DNA of 64,000 bases, from NCBI GenBank assembly GCA_035906255.1, contig JAMIFM010000010.1, positions 1 through 64,000 on the forward strand, in the 5' to 3' direction. Origin of the DNA: SB11 sp035906255. GTDB lineage: Bacteria > Bacteroidota > Bacteroidia > UBA8524. Positions 7,298 through 15,875 of this stretch are shown here, in pieces. Numbering within the stretch: position 1 is the first letter of the stretch; every line of letters starts with the position of its first letter. A program made the position numbers and the translations under genes. The notes under the pieces were generated by a model. The model did no database searches. It was not told where the DNA came from and saw only the letters and a program-made list of their open reading frames with translations.

Positions 7298-9445
7298 ATG
7301 ATACCCAAGCAAACAGTTGAAGACATATTGGCTGCCGCTCAGATAGATGAGGTGGTGGGCGATTTTGTTACGCTGAAAAAGCGGGGGTCGAATCTTATGG
7401 GCTTGTGCCCGTTTCACGGTGAGAAAACACCCTCGTTTGTTGTATCGCCCAACAAAGGCATTTACAAATGTTTTGGTTGCGGCAAAGCGGGCAATTCGGT
7501 TGGGTTTATTATGGACCATGAAAAAATGGAGTATGCCGATGCTCTGCGCTATTTGGCCAAGAAATACAACATTGAGGTTGTTGAAGAAAAAAACCAAACG
7601 CCCGAAGCAGTTGCAGCTGCCAGTGAGCGCGAAAGTTTATTTATAGCCCTTGAGTATGCCGCCCAGCAATTCCAACACAATTTGTGGGAGGAGGAAGAGG
7701 GCAAAACAGTTGGCAAAACCTACTTTTATGAACGCGGTTTTAGGGATGAAACTATAAAAAAATTCGGACTGGGGTACACAAAAAAGGACTGGGGCAGTTT
7801 TACGGATAATGCGGTAAAAATAGGTTACAGCCTTGATGTGCTGCAAAAAGCGGGATTAAGCAAGGTAAACGATCAAGGCCGTGCTTTTGATATGTTTCGC
7901 GAGAGGGTGATGTTCCCCTTTCACAACCTAAGCGGCAGGGTGGTGGCATTTGGTGGCCGCCAGTTAGTAAAAGACGATAAAAGTCCTAAATACCTAAATA
8001 GTCCTGAAACGGACGTTTACAAAAAATCAGAGATTTTATACGGCATCTACTTTGCCAAAAACAGCATCCGCCAGCACGATAAATGTTATTTGGTAGAGGG
8101 ATACACGGATGTTATCACACTAAGCCAAGCAGGAATAGAGAATGTTGCCGCATCATCGGGTACTTCGCTTACTGATGGGCAGGTGAAACAAATCTATCGC
8201 TTCACAAAAAACGTAAGTATTATATACGATGGTGACCCTGCGGGTATAAAGGCCGCCCTGCGTGGTATTGATATTATTTTGGCAGGCGGACTGAATGTAA
8301 AAGTGGTGTTGCTGCCCGAAGGGGAAGACCCCGATACGTATTGCCAAAAACTGGGTGGAACGGCTTTCCAGAAATACCTTGACGAAAACGAGAAGGACTT
8401 TATCCTTTACAAATCAGAGTTGTTGATTGGAGAGGCTAAAAACGACCCGATAAAAAAATCGGCAGCAATACGTGATATTGTAGAGAGCATTAGCAAAATA
8501 ACCGACAGCATTACCCGCAGCACTTTTATTAATGAGTGTGCAAGGGTGTTTGAGGTAGGGCCTGAGTTGCTAATGGCCGAAGTAAATAAAATACGCCGAA
8601 AGGGGGATGTAAAAGACCCCGAAGAGCGTAAGTTACTGAACGAACTGGAGCAGATTAACAACGAACCGCTTTGGGAAGAAGAACAGCAACCGGCCATAAG
8701 TATTGGAGTAGAGCAAGAAAAAGGAGTGGCAAGAGTGTTGATGCAATATGGCCATTTAACTTACCGCGATACAGTGTTTACGGTTGCGGATTATTTGCTG
8801 CAACAAATTGAGGCCGACGGATTTGAGTTTGAGCATCCTTTGTATAAGCGGGTGTTGCAAATGGTGAAAACCGCCATTGAAAATATAGAGCCTTTGGGAG
8901 AAAATTTTTTCTTGCACAGCGAGGATTTGGAGATTGTGGCGCAGGCGGCTGATTTTTTGACGGAAAAATACAAGATTAGCCCGCATTGGGAGGAGAAGTT
9001 TGAGATTTATATTACTGAAATAAAAGACAACTACGCTAACGATACGGACAGTGTGATGCTGCATCTGAAACTGAAAAAACTGGATATAATGATGCAGCAA
9101 AACCTTGAAGAGATGCGCAGGCTTGAAGAAACCCCAGTTACAGTTCAGCCTGTTTCTTTTAGTGAGAATAGCAATGTACCTGTATATGTGGATGAGGACG
9201 GCAATGTGATTGAATTGCCGATGAGCGAAGCAAATGAAGATGAGATTCCGGTGTTTATTGATGAAGACGGAAAAGTAATAGATTTACCTACGGTTGATGC
9301 CCCAGTGTTTGAAGACACCGAAACACAAACTGCTGAAACAGAAGATGTGGCTCAAAAATTGGAGGTATTATTACAAAAACACATGATGTTTTTAAATTAC
9401 CGCAGACAAATAACCGATTTGCTTGGCGCAACGATTATAAAGTAG
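7298..9445 (+). CDS. dnaG: DNA primase DnaG
   Basis: 715 residues. The N-terminal zinc-binding domain has C37-P-F-H40 and C58-F-G-C61. The Toprim catalytic core shows E267 (VEGYTD) with D271, and D311-G-D313, for metal binding. The enzyme makes RNA primers at the replication fork and contacts DnaB through its C-terminus. It is longer than typical DnaG: an acidic linker of about 80 residues (roughly 610-690) holds two related pieces, VYVDEDGNVIELP and VFIDEDGKVIDLP, an internal duplication. The gene stands alone. Confidence 0.97.
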   Translation: MIPKQTVEDILAAAQIDEVVGDFVTLKKRGSNLMGLCPFHGEKTPSFVVSPNKGIYKCFGCGKAGNSVGFIMDHEKMEYADALRYLAKKYNIEVVEEKNQTPEAVAAASERESLFIALEYAAQQFQHNLWEEEEGKTVGKTYFYERGFRDETIKKFGLGYTKKDWGSFTDNAVKIGYSLDVLQKAGLSKVNDQGRAFDMFRERVMFPFHNLSGRVVAFGGRQLVKDDKSPKYLNSPETDVYKKSEILYGIYFAKNSIRQHDKCYLVEGYTDVITLSQAGIENVAASSGTSLTDGQVKQIYRFTKNVSIIYDGDPAGIKAALRGIDIILAGGLNVKVVLLPEGEDPDTYCQKLGGTAFQKYLDENEKDFILYKSELLIGEAKNDPIKKSAAIRDIVESISKITDSITRSTFINECARVFEVGPELLMAEVNKIRRKGDVKDPEERKLLNELEQINNEPLWEEEQQPAISIGVEQEKGVARVLMQYGHLTYRDTVFTVADYLLQQIEADGFEFEHPLYKRVLQMVKTAIENIEPLGENFFLHSEDLEIVAQAADFLTEKYKISPHWEEKFEIYITEIKDNYANDTDSVMLHLKLKKLDIMMQQNLEEMRRLEETPVTVQPVSFSENSNVPVYVDEDGNVIELPMSEANEDEIPVFIDEDGKVIDLPTVDAPVFEDTETQTAETEDVAQKLEVLLQKHMMFLNYRRQITDLLGATIIK

Positions 9446-9542
9446 TTACAAAAACGGCCGTTCCCGTCTCAAAATGGGAATTTTGCTGAAAAAAATATAA
9501 ATTCCGCCTGAGAGGGTATAATTTTAAATAACACTTACCGCT

Positions 9543-10076
9543 ATGAAAAAACTGATTGTTATTCTTATTGCTGTTACAGGGCTTACATTAAACGCCTGCA
9601 AAAAACTTGAAAAACTTACTGAGTTTTATCTGGATTATAATGCCGAGGTAACAGTGCCTGCCAACATGGGTATTAACCTGCCGTTTGATATTCTTACACC
9701 TGATATTACTACAAACTACGAAGAGCAGTTTAGTGCCAACGACACCCGCAAAGACATGGTGGATGAGATAAAAATGGCGGGGATTACTATTTCGGTAAAG
9801 TCACCGCAGGGGCAAAACCTCGATTTTTTGAAATCAGTTAATGTATTTATCTCAGCCGAAGGCCTGCCCGAAAAAGAAATTGCCTCAAAAAGCGATATTC
9901 CCGATGGTTTAAGTTCGCTTGCGTTAGACTATGTAAGCGATAACCTGAAAGAGTACGTGATGAAGGATAAGATTAAACTACGCGTAAAAACAGTTACTGA
10001 TAAAGGCCTTAGCCAAAACGTTGATTTGGATGTGAAAACCCGCTTTTTTGTGAATGCAAAAATATTGGGGGCATAA
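9543..10076 (+). CDS. Putative lipoprotein, unknown function
   Basis: 177 residues. A short basic start and hydrophobic stretch lead to a lipobox L-N-A-C with the acylated Cys at residue 19, followed by K-K. The mature part (about 30-177) looks all-beta with a conserved-looking DKGLSQNVDLDVKTRFFV end. No family is recognised. Probably anchored in an envelope membrane facing the periplasm. Convergent with the next gene, with an 8-nt gap between stop codons. Confidence 0.75.
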   Translation: MKKLIVILIAVTGLTLNACKKLEKLTEFYLDYNAEVTVPANMGINLPFDILTPDITTNYEEQFSANDTRKDMVDEIKMAGITISVKSPQGQNLDFLKSVNVFISAEGLPEKEIASKSDIPDGLSSLALDYVSDNLKEYVMKDKIKLRVKTVTDKGLSQNVDLDVKTRFFVNAKILGA

Positions 10077-10084
10077 GCCTAGCC

Positions 10085-10990
10085 TCATTTCAAATCACAA
10101 TACTCAATAAGCTCTAAGGCATTATATAAAGCACACAAACTATATATTGCCTCCGTTTGAACCTCGATATCGTTGCTACCCAGTTTTTGCCAAAATCGTA
10201 TCAGAGGCAAAAACTTCGTTCGAGTACTTTTATTGGTCAGTTCAGAGCAAAACTCCTCATAACTTATTATATCATCCCCTTTCATAACGTAGGTGCCAAA
10301 AGAGTTGTGCATATTATAAGGTAATCCGCCGCTAAACACAGTAGATAATCGTATGGCCTCAATTAAAGTGTTGGTACTTTGTACCGCACCCTTTTCCTGT
10401 ATTTCAATCAATTTGTTTCGGTATCCTATGCCTAATGAATATTGGCTCACAACCTTTTTGCAATAGTTAAAAAACTCAACGTCGCCCGTATCTGCACCCG
10501 CACTCTTTGGCGGACTGAACTTGTTTAGTTCAACCGACATAAAAGGATATTCTTTTTGCAAGATGGTAATTTGCCTAAACAACAGGCAGTGCATATAAAG
10601 CGTTGATGCAAAAAAATAGCCGCCGGGTATAATTGTTCCACCATTTTTTCCGCGCGAATAAAAATCAACAAAAAACCAATCGAGCTTATCTTTCACTGTA
10701 TCTAAATTAGAGCCTTCATCAAAGTGGGCTTTCATTTTAGTTTGGTTAATTTTTTTTGCGTCACTACCCTCGCCCCTAAAAGCGTTCAAATCTCGGGCAA
10801 TGTGTTTCACACGGTGCTTAAACTCAATACACTCGTTTTTAAAAGGAAAGAAGTATTTAAATTTTTGTTCGAGCCTCTTTTCAGTTTCAAGCCTGCTCTC
10901 GTCGCTTCGTTTGGTAAAAAAATAAGTAATCCAAGCCGTTGCGGCCGATGAGATGATACCCAAAAAAACAGTAGATAGTTCTGCTTCCAT
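10085..10990 (-). CDS. Hypothetical protein with one N-terminal membrane helix
   Basis: 301 residues. Residues about 6-26 form one transmembrane segment, followed by a charged helical stretch (KRSDESRLETEKRLEQKFKY) and a mainly helical cytoplasmic-looking domain. No enzyme motif or known family is recognised. It is expressed away from the convergent lipoprotein. No sign of truncation. Confidence 0.7.
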   Translation of the reverse strand: MEAELSTVFLGIISSAATAWITYFFTKRSDESRLETEKRLEQKFKYFFPFKNECIEFKHRVKHIARDLNAFRGEGSDAKKINQTKMKAHFDEGSNLDTVKDKLDWFFVDFYSRGKNGGTIIPGGYFFASTLYMHCLLFRQITILQKEYPFMSVELNKFSPPKSAGADTGDVEFFNYCKKVVSQYSLGIGYRNKLIEIQEKGAVQSTNTLIEAIRLSTVFSGGLPYNMHNSFGTYVMKGDDIISYEEFCSELTNKSTRTKFLPLIRFWQKLGSNDIEVQTEAIYSLCALYNALELIEYCDLK

Positions 10991-11022
10991 TTTTTTGGGT
11001 CAAGTTACAAAAAGTGTGTTAT

Positions 11023-11940
11023 CTATTTCTTAAATAACTTTAGCCACCAAGGCAAACGGTTAATGCGCAAATGATAGTAATTAAGTGGTTTAGCTCCTAA
11101 TCCACTGTAAAAACGGGCAATTCCTTCAATATCGCTGCCTTCAAAATCAAGTACTAAATCTAAACCCGCATACCGTTTTATCAGTGCATCAAACAAGGTG
11201 TGCATACCGCCGTTGTATCGTCCGGCATCATCAGCACCGCCCAGCAGGTAATACAGGTTTTTATGGTCGGTTAAAAAAATAGCCCCGCCGCACATGGTAT
11301 TATGTTCATCATACAACCCCCATGCTTGCAATGTTCCCATTTTAATAGCTTTTGATACCAACCGGGTCAATCGGTCATAATCAGCGTCATTAATATCAGG
11401 GGTTTTATCGGCGTAGTGGCGTTTATACAACGCAATTACCGAGAATGGGTCGGCGTTTTCAAAAGGAACAATTTTATTTGCGTCTGCCTTTTTAATGTTC
11501 CGTTTAGTATTGCTGTTATACCCCGATGCTATTTTTTCATACACGGGTATCAAAGGCAGGCGGTAATTGGTACGCGTTCTTAATTTTCCTAAGCCGTCAG
11601 CAGGTTTCGAGAACGCATTAAGCTGCATATCAAACAGGGTATAATGGGCAGGCAATGCATTAAAAAACGCCGATACTAATGTTTCACCGGTTTCAGTAGT
11701 AGAAAAAATGCCCAATTGCTGGCAAAAAAACGGTTGGTAGCAATATGTAAATCCCCACTTACGGCGGTGCGGCAAAGGCATTACCGCTTTATAATCGTCA
11801 TACACAAGGGCATCCCAATCATCACACACTTCATCCAAATACCATGAGTATCCGTAAATAAGGCTGTTTAATGCCTTATTTATACAAGCATCCCAAAGCG
11901 CATCGTCAATCTCATCCCTATGTAAAAACTCAATCTTCAT
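11023..11940 (-). CDS. GNAT/FemAB-like acyltransferase family protein
   Basis: 305 residues. The central part (about 150-270) has the layout of the GNAT/FemAB-type acetyltransferase_6 fold: a KRNIKKA helix, D-x-x-D-Y-x-x-L, W-G-L-Y-D, and the strand C-G-G-A-I-F-L-x-x-x-x-x-L-Y-Y-L-L-G-G. Such proteins transfer aminoacyl or acyl groups onto cell-envelope precursors; the substrate here is unknown. Its start overlaps the end of the upstream deacetylase-like gene by 11 nt, so the two are translationally coupled and probably act in one envelope pathway. Confidence 0.7.
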   Translation of the reverse strand: MKIEFLHRDEIDDALWDACINKALNSLIYGYSWYLDEVCDDWDALVYDDYKAVMPLPHRRKWGFTYCYQPFFCQQLGIFSTTETGETLVSAFFNALPAHYTLFDMQLNAFSKPADGLGKLRTRTNYRLPLIPVYEKIASGYNSNTKRNIKKADANKIVPFENADPFSVIALYKRHYADKTPDINDADYDRLTRLVSKAIKMGTLQAWGLYDEHNTMCGGAIFLTDHKNLYYLLGGADDAGRYNGGMHTLFDALIKRYAGLDLVLDFEGSDIEGIARFYSGLGAKPLNYYHLRINRLPWWLKLFKK

Positions 11941-13234
11941 TTGTTTTGCAAAAAATAGTCATTGCCTCATATACATCACGCCAGCCTTTCCACTCGGGCA
12001 AGCTCCCCAACGATTCATTATGCCACAGACTGCTAAACTCGCCGCCGTATTGTTTCACGGGTGTAGCAAGTTGCTCAATTTCCTTTACAGCAGATAACAC
12101 GTTTAATTTCATATAGTTTTTCAACGTCACGTCCATCGCCGCAAACGGGTGCACAGTGAGGGATGTTACCTCATTCCGTTCCAAATCAAACCAAAGGTAA
12201 GGAGCAGCAATACCTGCGCGGTAGCCTGTATTATCTGCATAGCCCATGCTGTATTCGTGGCTAATCCCACAATCAATCAACTGCCTGTAAGTTTGCGGTA
12301 ACGTAAACCTAAGGTAGTGTTGCCTGCTATGTTCTACTGTGCGGCCAATTATCTCCTCCAGCCTTTTTTTCTCGGCCAAGATAATGGCTTTGTTATTAAA
12401 CGAACGGTAAGACGGGTGTATGCCTGTCATATTTCGTGATGAAACAGAATAAATTACCGCTAAAACTGATTTTTTCGTGTACAAGGGAATAGGGTCGTGT
12501 TTGCCGCCCGTGCCCATGTGAAAAAAATACAATGGGTTGATGCCGTGTTGTTGATGAACGGCTTTTTGGTAGTTAAACGTATTGTTCGGGTCAGGTACAA
12601 GGTTTAGTGTGGCCAGTATCCGTTGCAAAAGCCCTTTAAAGTTTCCTTTGGTAAATTGCTTTCCTGCACCCAAAACACTGCTTATAAAAGGGCGGTGCTT
12701 GTAATAAAACACTTGGTCAATATCCAGCGTGGGCAGGTAAGTATAAGGCAACGGCTTTAGTTGCAAGTCATATCTTTCATTCAACAGGTTTCGCAGCGTG
12801 TATGCCCAAATATTAATCAACGGTAAGTGCAGCAGGTTGTTTTTAAACAGAAAACTTTGCTTTGCGGCAAACCTTCCGTGTTCGTCGCGTGTAGCGTCTG
12901 TATATTCCTCGTAGCGGCTTAAGAGCCAGAATGCCGCGCTGAAAATATCAAACGGCACATCCCCATCGCCTGCAAAAAGGGTAGGGTTTTCTTGCCATTG
13001 CCCTATGGCAGGATTTACAGGGGTGATGATTGTTTGAAACAACAGTCCCTGCTTAAAAATATTTACTGCCCCGTGTATGTATGTGCTATCGTAATTAATA
13101 CGTGCAGCGTTACTTTGCAAAAAGGCATCTTTGTTATCGGTAATTTCATAGTTGGCCCCGGGCATAAGACTAAACACTTGCTTGACCGCATAAGTGAACC
13201 GAACGCTGCTTTGGGGGCAATAAATGATTACCAT
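11930..13234 (-). CDS. Polysaccharide deacetylase-like protein (DUF7033 plus deacetylase fold)
   Basis: 434 residues, no signal peptide. The N-terminal third resembles the domain found before polysaccharide deacetylase domains in Bacteroidota. The second part carries Y-L-P-T-L-D-I-D (residues about 165-172), where the NodB-fold motif-1 aspartates are expected, then G-I-H-P-S-Y and a late S-H-E-Y-S-M-G-Y-A-D. Predicted metal-dependent sugar N- or O-deacetylase. It is divergent from gmd, so glycan-related activity fits the neighbourhood. Confidence 0.7.
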   Translation of the reverse strand: MVIIYCPQSSVRFTYAVKQVFSLMPGANYEITDNKDAFLQSNAARINYDSTYIHGAVNIFKQGLLFQTIITPVNPAIGQWQENPTLFAGDGDVPFDIFSAAFWLLSRYEEYTDATRDEHGRFAAKQSFLFKNNLLHLPLINIWAYTLRNLLNERYDLQLKPLPYTYLPTLDIDQVFYYKHRPFISSVLGAGKQFTKGNFKGLLQRILATLNLVPDPNNTFNYQKAVHQQHGINPLYFFHMGTGGKHDPIPLYTKKSVLAVIYSVSSRNMTGIHPSYRSFNNKAIILAEKKRLEEIIGRTVEHSRQHYLRFTLPQTYRQLIDCGISHEYSMGYADNTGYRAGIAAPYLWFDLERNEVTSLTVHPFAAMDVTLKNYMKLNVLSAVKEIEQLATPVKQYGGEFSSLWHNESLGSLPEWKGWRDVYEAMTIFCKTNED

Positions 13235-13249
13235 TAACGATTAATTAAA

Positions 13250-13257
13250 TACTTTTG
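13250..13257 (+). promoter_or_regulatory. -7 promoter box for gmd
   Basis: TACTTTTG, an exact TAnnTTTG match, 37 nt upstream of the gmd ATG in the 60-nt divergent gap. It probably drives gmd, the inserted four-helix-bundle gene and fcl. Confidence 0.55.
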
Positions 13258-13294
13258 CAAATTAACTAAAACCGCTCAAGTACCACTTTTTTGA

Positions 13295-14428
13295 ATGAAA
13301 ACCGCACTAATAACAGGTATTACAGGACAAGACGGGGCATACCTTGCCGAATTTTTGCTGAATAAAGGCTATGAGGTACACGGTATTAAACGCCGTAGCT
13401 CATTGTTTAATACTGACCGTATAGACCATTTGTACCAAGACCCGCACGAAAAGAATGTGAAGCTGAAGCTGCACTACGGCGACTTGACGGACAGTACCAA
13501 CCTGATTAGGATTATACAGGAAACCCAACCCGACGAGATTTATAACCTTGCTGCACAAAGCCACGTACACGTGAGCTTTGAAACACCTGAATATACTGCC
13601 AACAGCGACGCTATTGGTACGCTTAGGTTGCTGGAGGCCATCCGCATTTTGAATTTGACGGAGAAAACCCGCTTTTACCAAGCATCAACATCAGAATTAT
13701 ATGGTTTGGTGCAAGAAGTGCCACAAAGCGAGAAAACCCCGTTTTACCCCCGTTCTCCTTATGCGGTGGCCAAAATGTATGCTTACTGGATTACGGTAAA
13801 CTATCGCGAAGCATACAATATGTACGCTTCTAACGGTATTTTGTTTAACCACGAATCGCCGATACGCGGGGAAACTTTCGTTACCCGTAAAATAACCCGC
13901 GCAGCCTCAAAAATTACGTTGGGACTGCAAGAAAAGTTGTACGTGGGTAACCTTGATGCCCAACGCGACTGGGGTCATGCGAAGGATTATGTTGAAGCAA
14001 TGTATCTGATGCTGCAACAAGAAAAAGCCGAGGATTATGTAGTGGCAACGGGTGTTACCACCCACGTACGCGATTTTATCCGTATGGCGTTTGCGTATCT
14101 TGGCATTACTATTGAATTTAAAGGCGCAGGGGAGAAAGAAGTGGGTGTGGTATCGTCAATCAACATCAGCCGTTTAACGGAGCTGGATATAAGCACTGCC
14201 TTGAAAGAAGGACAAGAAGTAATTGCGGTTGACCCGCGTTATTTCCGCCCTACCGAAGTGGATTTGCTGATAGGTGACCCTTCTAAAGCCAAAACCAAAT
14301 TGGGCTGGGAACCTAAATACGACTTGAAAGCTCTTGTGGACGATATGATGCGCAGCGACTTGAAACTAATGAAAAAGGATAAGTATATGCGTGACGGCGG
14401 CTACAAGACGATGAATTATTTTGAGTAG
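13295..14428 (+). CDS. gmd: GDP-mannose 4,6-dehydratase
   Basis: 377 residues, normal length. The Rossmann NAD(P) motif GITGQDGAYLAE lies at residues 8-19. The extended-SDR Tyr-Lys pair is in SPYAVAKMYAYW, and the catalytic ASTSELYG segment is present. It converts GDP-D-mannose to GDP-4-keto-6-deoxy-D-mannose, the first step to GDP-L-fucose. fcl, the second step, follows after an inserted small gene. Confidence 0.96.
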   Translation: MKTALITGITGQDGAYLAEFLLNKGYEVHGIKRRSSLFNTDRIDHLYQDPHEKNVKLKLHYGDLTDSTNLIRIIQETQPDEIYNLAAQSHVHVSFETPEYTANSDAIGTLRLLEAIRILNLTEKTRFYQASTSELYGLVQEVPQSEKTPFYPRSPYAVAKMYAYWITVNYREAYNMYASNGILFNHESPIRGETFVTRKITRAASKITLGLQEKLYVGNLDAQRDWGHAKDYVEAMYLMLQQEKAEDYVVATGVTTHVRDFIRMAFAYLGITIEFKGAGEKEVGVVSSINISRLTELDISTALKEGQEVIAVDPRYFRPTEVDLLIGDPSKAKTKLGWEPKYDLKALVDDMMRSDLKLMKKDKYMRDGGYKTMNYFE

Positions 14429-14434
14429 TTGTAA

Positions 14435-14456
14435 GTGTTTGGTGACTGGTGATTAG
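14435..14456 (+). repeat. Left inverted repeat of the four-helix-bundle insertion
   Basis: 22 nt that match the reverse complement of 14839-14860 at 20 of 22 positions (core TGGTGATTAG). It lies between the gmd stop and the ATG of the small gene. Confidence 0.8.
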
Positions 14457-14459
14457 TGT

Positions 14460-14876
14460 ATGGAAAGCAAAATTAGCAGTTTTAAAGATTTAGAAGTTTG
14501 GAGGGCAGCCCATGAATATGTTCTTGCCATTTATAAAACAACAGCTTCTTTTCCTAAAACCGAAGAGTATCGCTTGACAAACCAATTAATCAGGGCATCA
14601 ATCTCAATTCCGGCAAATATTGCTGAGGGCTGTGGACGTAAAACTACTGCTGAGTTAATTCATTTTCTAACAATATCAAGAGGTTCAACCGAAGAATGCA
14701 AATACTTTATCATTCTCAGCAAGGACTTGGGTTATATTCATGTTGAAGAATTTACAACACTTAGTTATAGTTTAGATTCGATTGGAAAAATGCTGAATGG
14801 GCTATTAAATAGTTTGAAACAAAAAGTAGCTCAAAAATCTAATCACCAATCACAAAACACCAATCACAATGGATAA
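14460..14876 (+). CDS. Four helix bundle protein (S23 / 23S rRNA IVS-encoded family)
   Basis: 138 residues with the family blocks F-K-D-L-E-V-W-R-A-A, RLTNQLIRASISIPANIAEG and F-L-T-I-S-R-G-S-T-E-E-C. Homologues are encoded within intervening sequences of some 23S rRNAs and occur as scattered genes in Bacteroidota; the family is related to the Avd accessory protein of diversity-generating retroelements. Here it separates gmd from fcl, is bounded by a 22-bp inverted repeat pair, and its last residues (KSNHQSQNTNHNG) are encoded by the right repeat. It overlaps the fcl start by 8 nt. Probably a mobile or selfish insertion, not a sugar enzyme. Confidence 0.9.
   Translation: MESKISSFKDLEVWRAAHEYVLAIYKTTASFPKTEEYRLTNQLIRASISIPANIAEGCGRKTTAELIHFLTISRGSTEECKYFIILSKDLGYIHVEEFTTLSYSLDSIGKMLNGLLNSLKQKVAQKSNHQSQNTNHNG
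14839..14860 (-). repeat. Right inverted repeat of the four-helix-bundle insertion
   Basis: Partner of 14435-14456, inside the 3' end of the small gene. A further CACCAATCACAA stretch continues almost to the fcl ATG. AAGTGTT occurs just outside on both sides (14433-14439 and 14875-14881), a possible target duplication, although it partly overlaps the repeat. Confidence 0.8.
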
Positions 14877-15816
14877 GTGTTCAAAAATATACGTTGCCGG
14901 CCACAGGGGCATGGTGGGTTCGGCAATGGTTCGCAAATTACAGGCCGAAGGATATAACAACATTGTTACCCGCACCAGTGCAGAGTTAGATTTACGCAAT
15001 CAACAGGCTGTTGCCGACTTTTTTGCGACTGAACAACCTGAATATGTATTTCTTTCGGCAGCAAAAGTGGGAGGTATTGTAGCCAACAATACCTACCGCG
15101 CCGATTTTTTGTACGATAACCTAATGATACAAAACAACATCATCCACCAATCGTATGTAAACAATGTAAAAAAACTCATGTTCTTCGGTTCATCGTGTAT
15201 ATACCCCAAGCTAGCTCCCCAGCCGCTTAAAGAAGAATATTTGCTTACCGGCTTGCTTGAGCCTACCAATGAGCCTTATGCCATTGCTAAAATTTCAGGC
15301 ATAAAAATGTGTGAGGCATACCGCGACCAATACGGTTGTAATTACATAGCCGTGATGCCCACCAACCTTTATGGGCTAAACGATAATTACCATCCCCAAA
15401 ACTCACACGTGTTACCAGCCCTTATCCGCAAGTTTCATGAGGCTAAAGAAAAAGGTGCTGCCTTTGTAGAAATTTGGGGAACAGGTACACCGCTCCGCGA
15501 GTTTTTATTTGCCGATGATTTAGCAGATGCTTGTTTTCATTTAATGTTGAATTACAGCGAAAAGCAGTTTGTAAACATTGGTTATGGTGAAGACTTAACC
15601 ATAAAAGAATTGGCTGAAACCGTTAAAAATGTAATAGGCTATACCGGAGACTTAAAATTTGATACCACCAAGCCTGACGGAACCCCCCGAAAGCTGATGG
15701 ACAGTAATAAACTGTTTAGCACAGGGTGGAGACCCAAAACAACTTTAACAGAGGGTATTAAGGTTGCTTATGCCGATTTTTTGTCAAAAAATACTAACCC
15801 TGTCCCAACAAATTAA
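14869..15816 (+). CDS. fcl: GDP-L-fucose synthase
   Basis: 315 residues. The NADPH motif GHRGMVGSA starts near residue 11, the substrate-loop S-S-C-I-Y-P sits at about 108-113, and the catalytic Tyr-Lys is in EPYAIAKISG. The enzyme epimerises and reduces GDP-4-keto-6-deoxymannose to GDP-L-fucose and completes the pathway begun by gmd. The product would feed fucosylation of surface polysaccharide or glycoproteins. The start overlaps the inserted small gene, so translation may be coupled to it. Confidence 0.96.
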   Translation: MDKCSKIYVAGHRGMVGSAMVRKLQAEGYNNIVTRTSAELDLRNQQAVADFFATEQPEYVFLSAAKVGGIVANNTYRADFLYDNLMIQNNIIHQSYVNNVKKLMFFGSSCIYPKLAPQPLKEEYLLTGLLEPTNEPYAIAKISGIKMCEAYRDQYGCNYIAVMPTNLYGLNDNYHPQNSHVLPALIRKFHEAKEKGAAFVEIWGTGTPLREFLFADDLADACFHLMLNYSEKQFVNIGYGEDLTIKELAETVKNVIGYTGDLKFDTTKPDGTPRKLMDSNKLFSTGWRPKTTLTEGIKVAYADFLSKNTNPVPTN

Positions 15817-15875
15817 TATCCGGTTGAAATTCATACACAAATAGTGTATTTTGCGACTCTTTTGAAAATAGCATT

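Noticed and set aside
14869..14890. AAGTGTT direct repeat as a proven target-site duplication
   Set aside because: It partly overlaps the inverted repeat on the left and lies inside fcl codons on the right, so it may be coincidence; kept only as a note.
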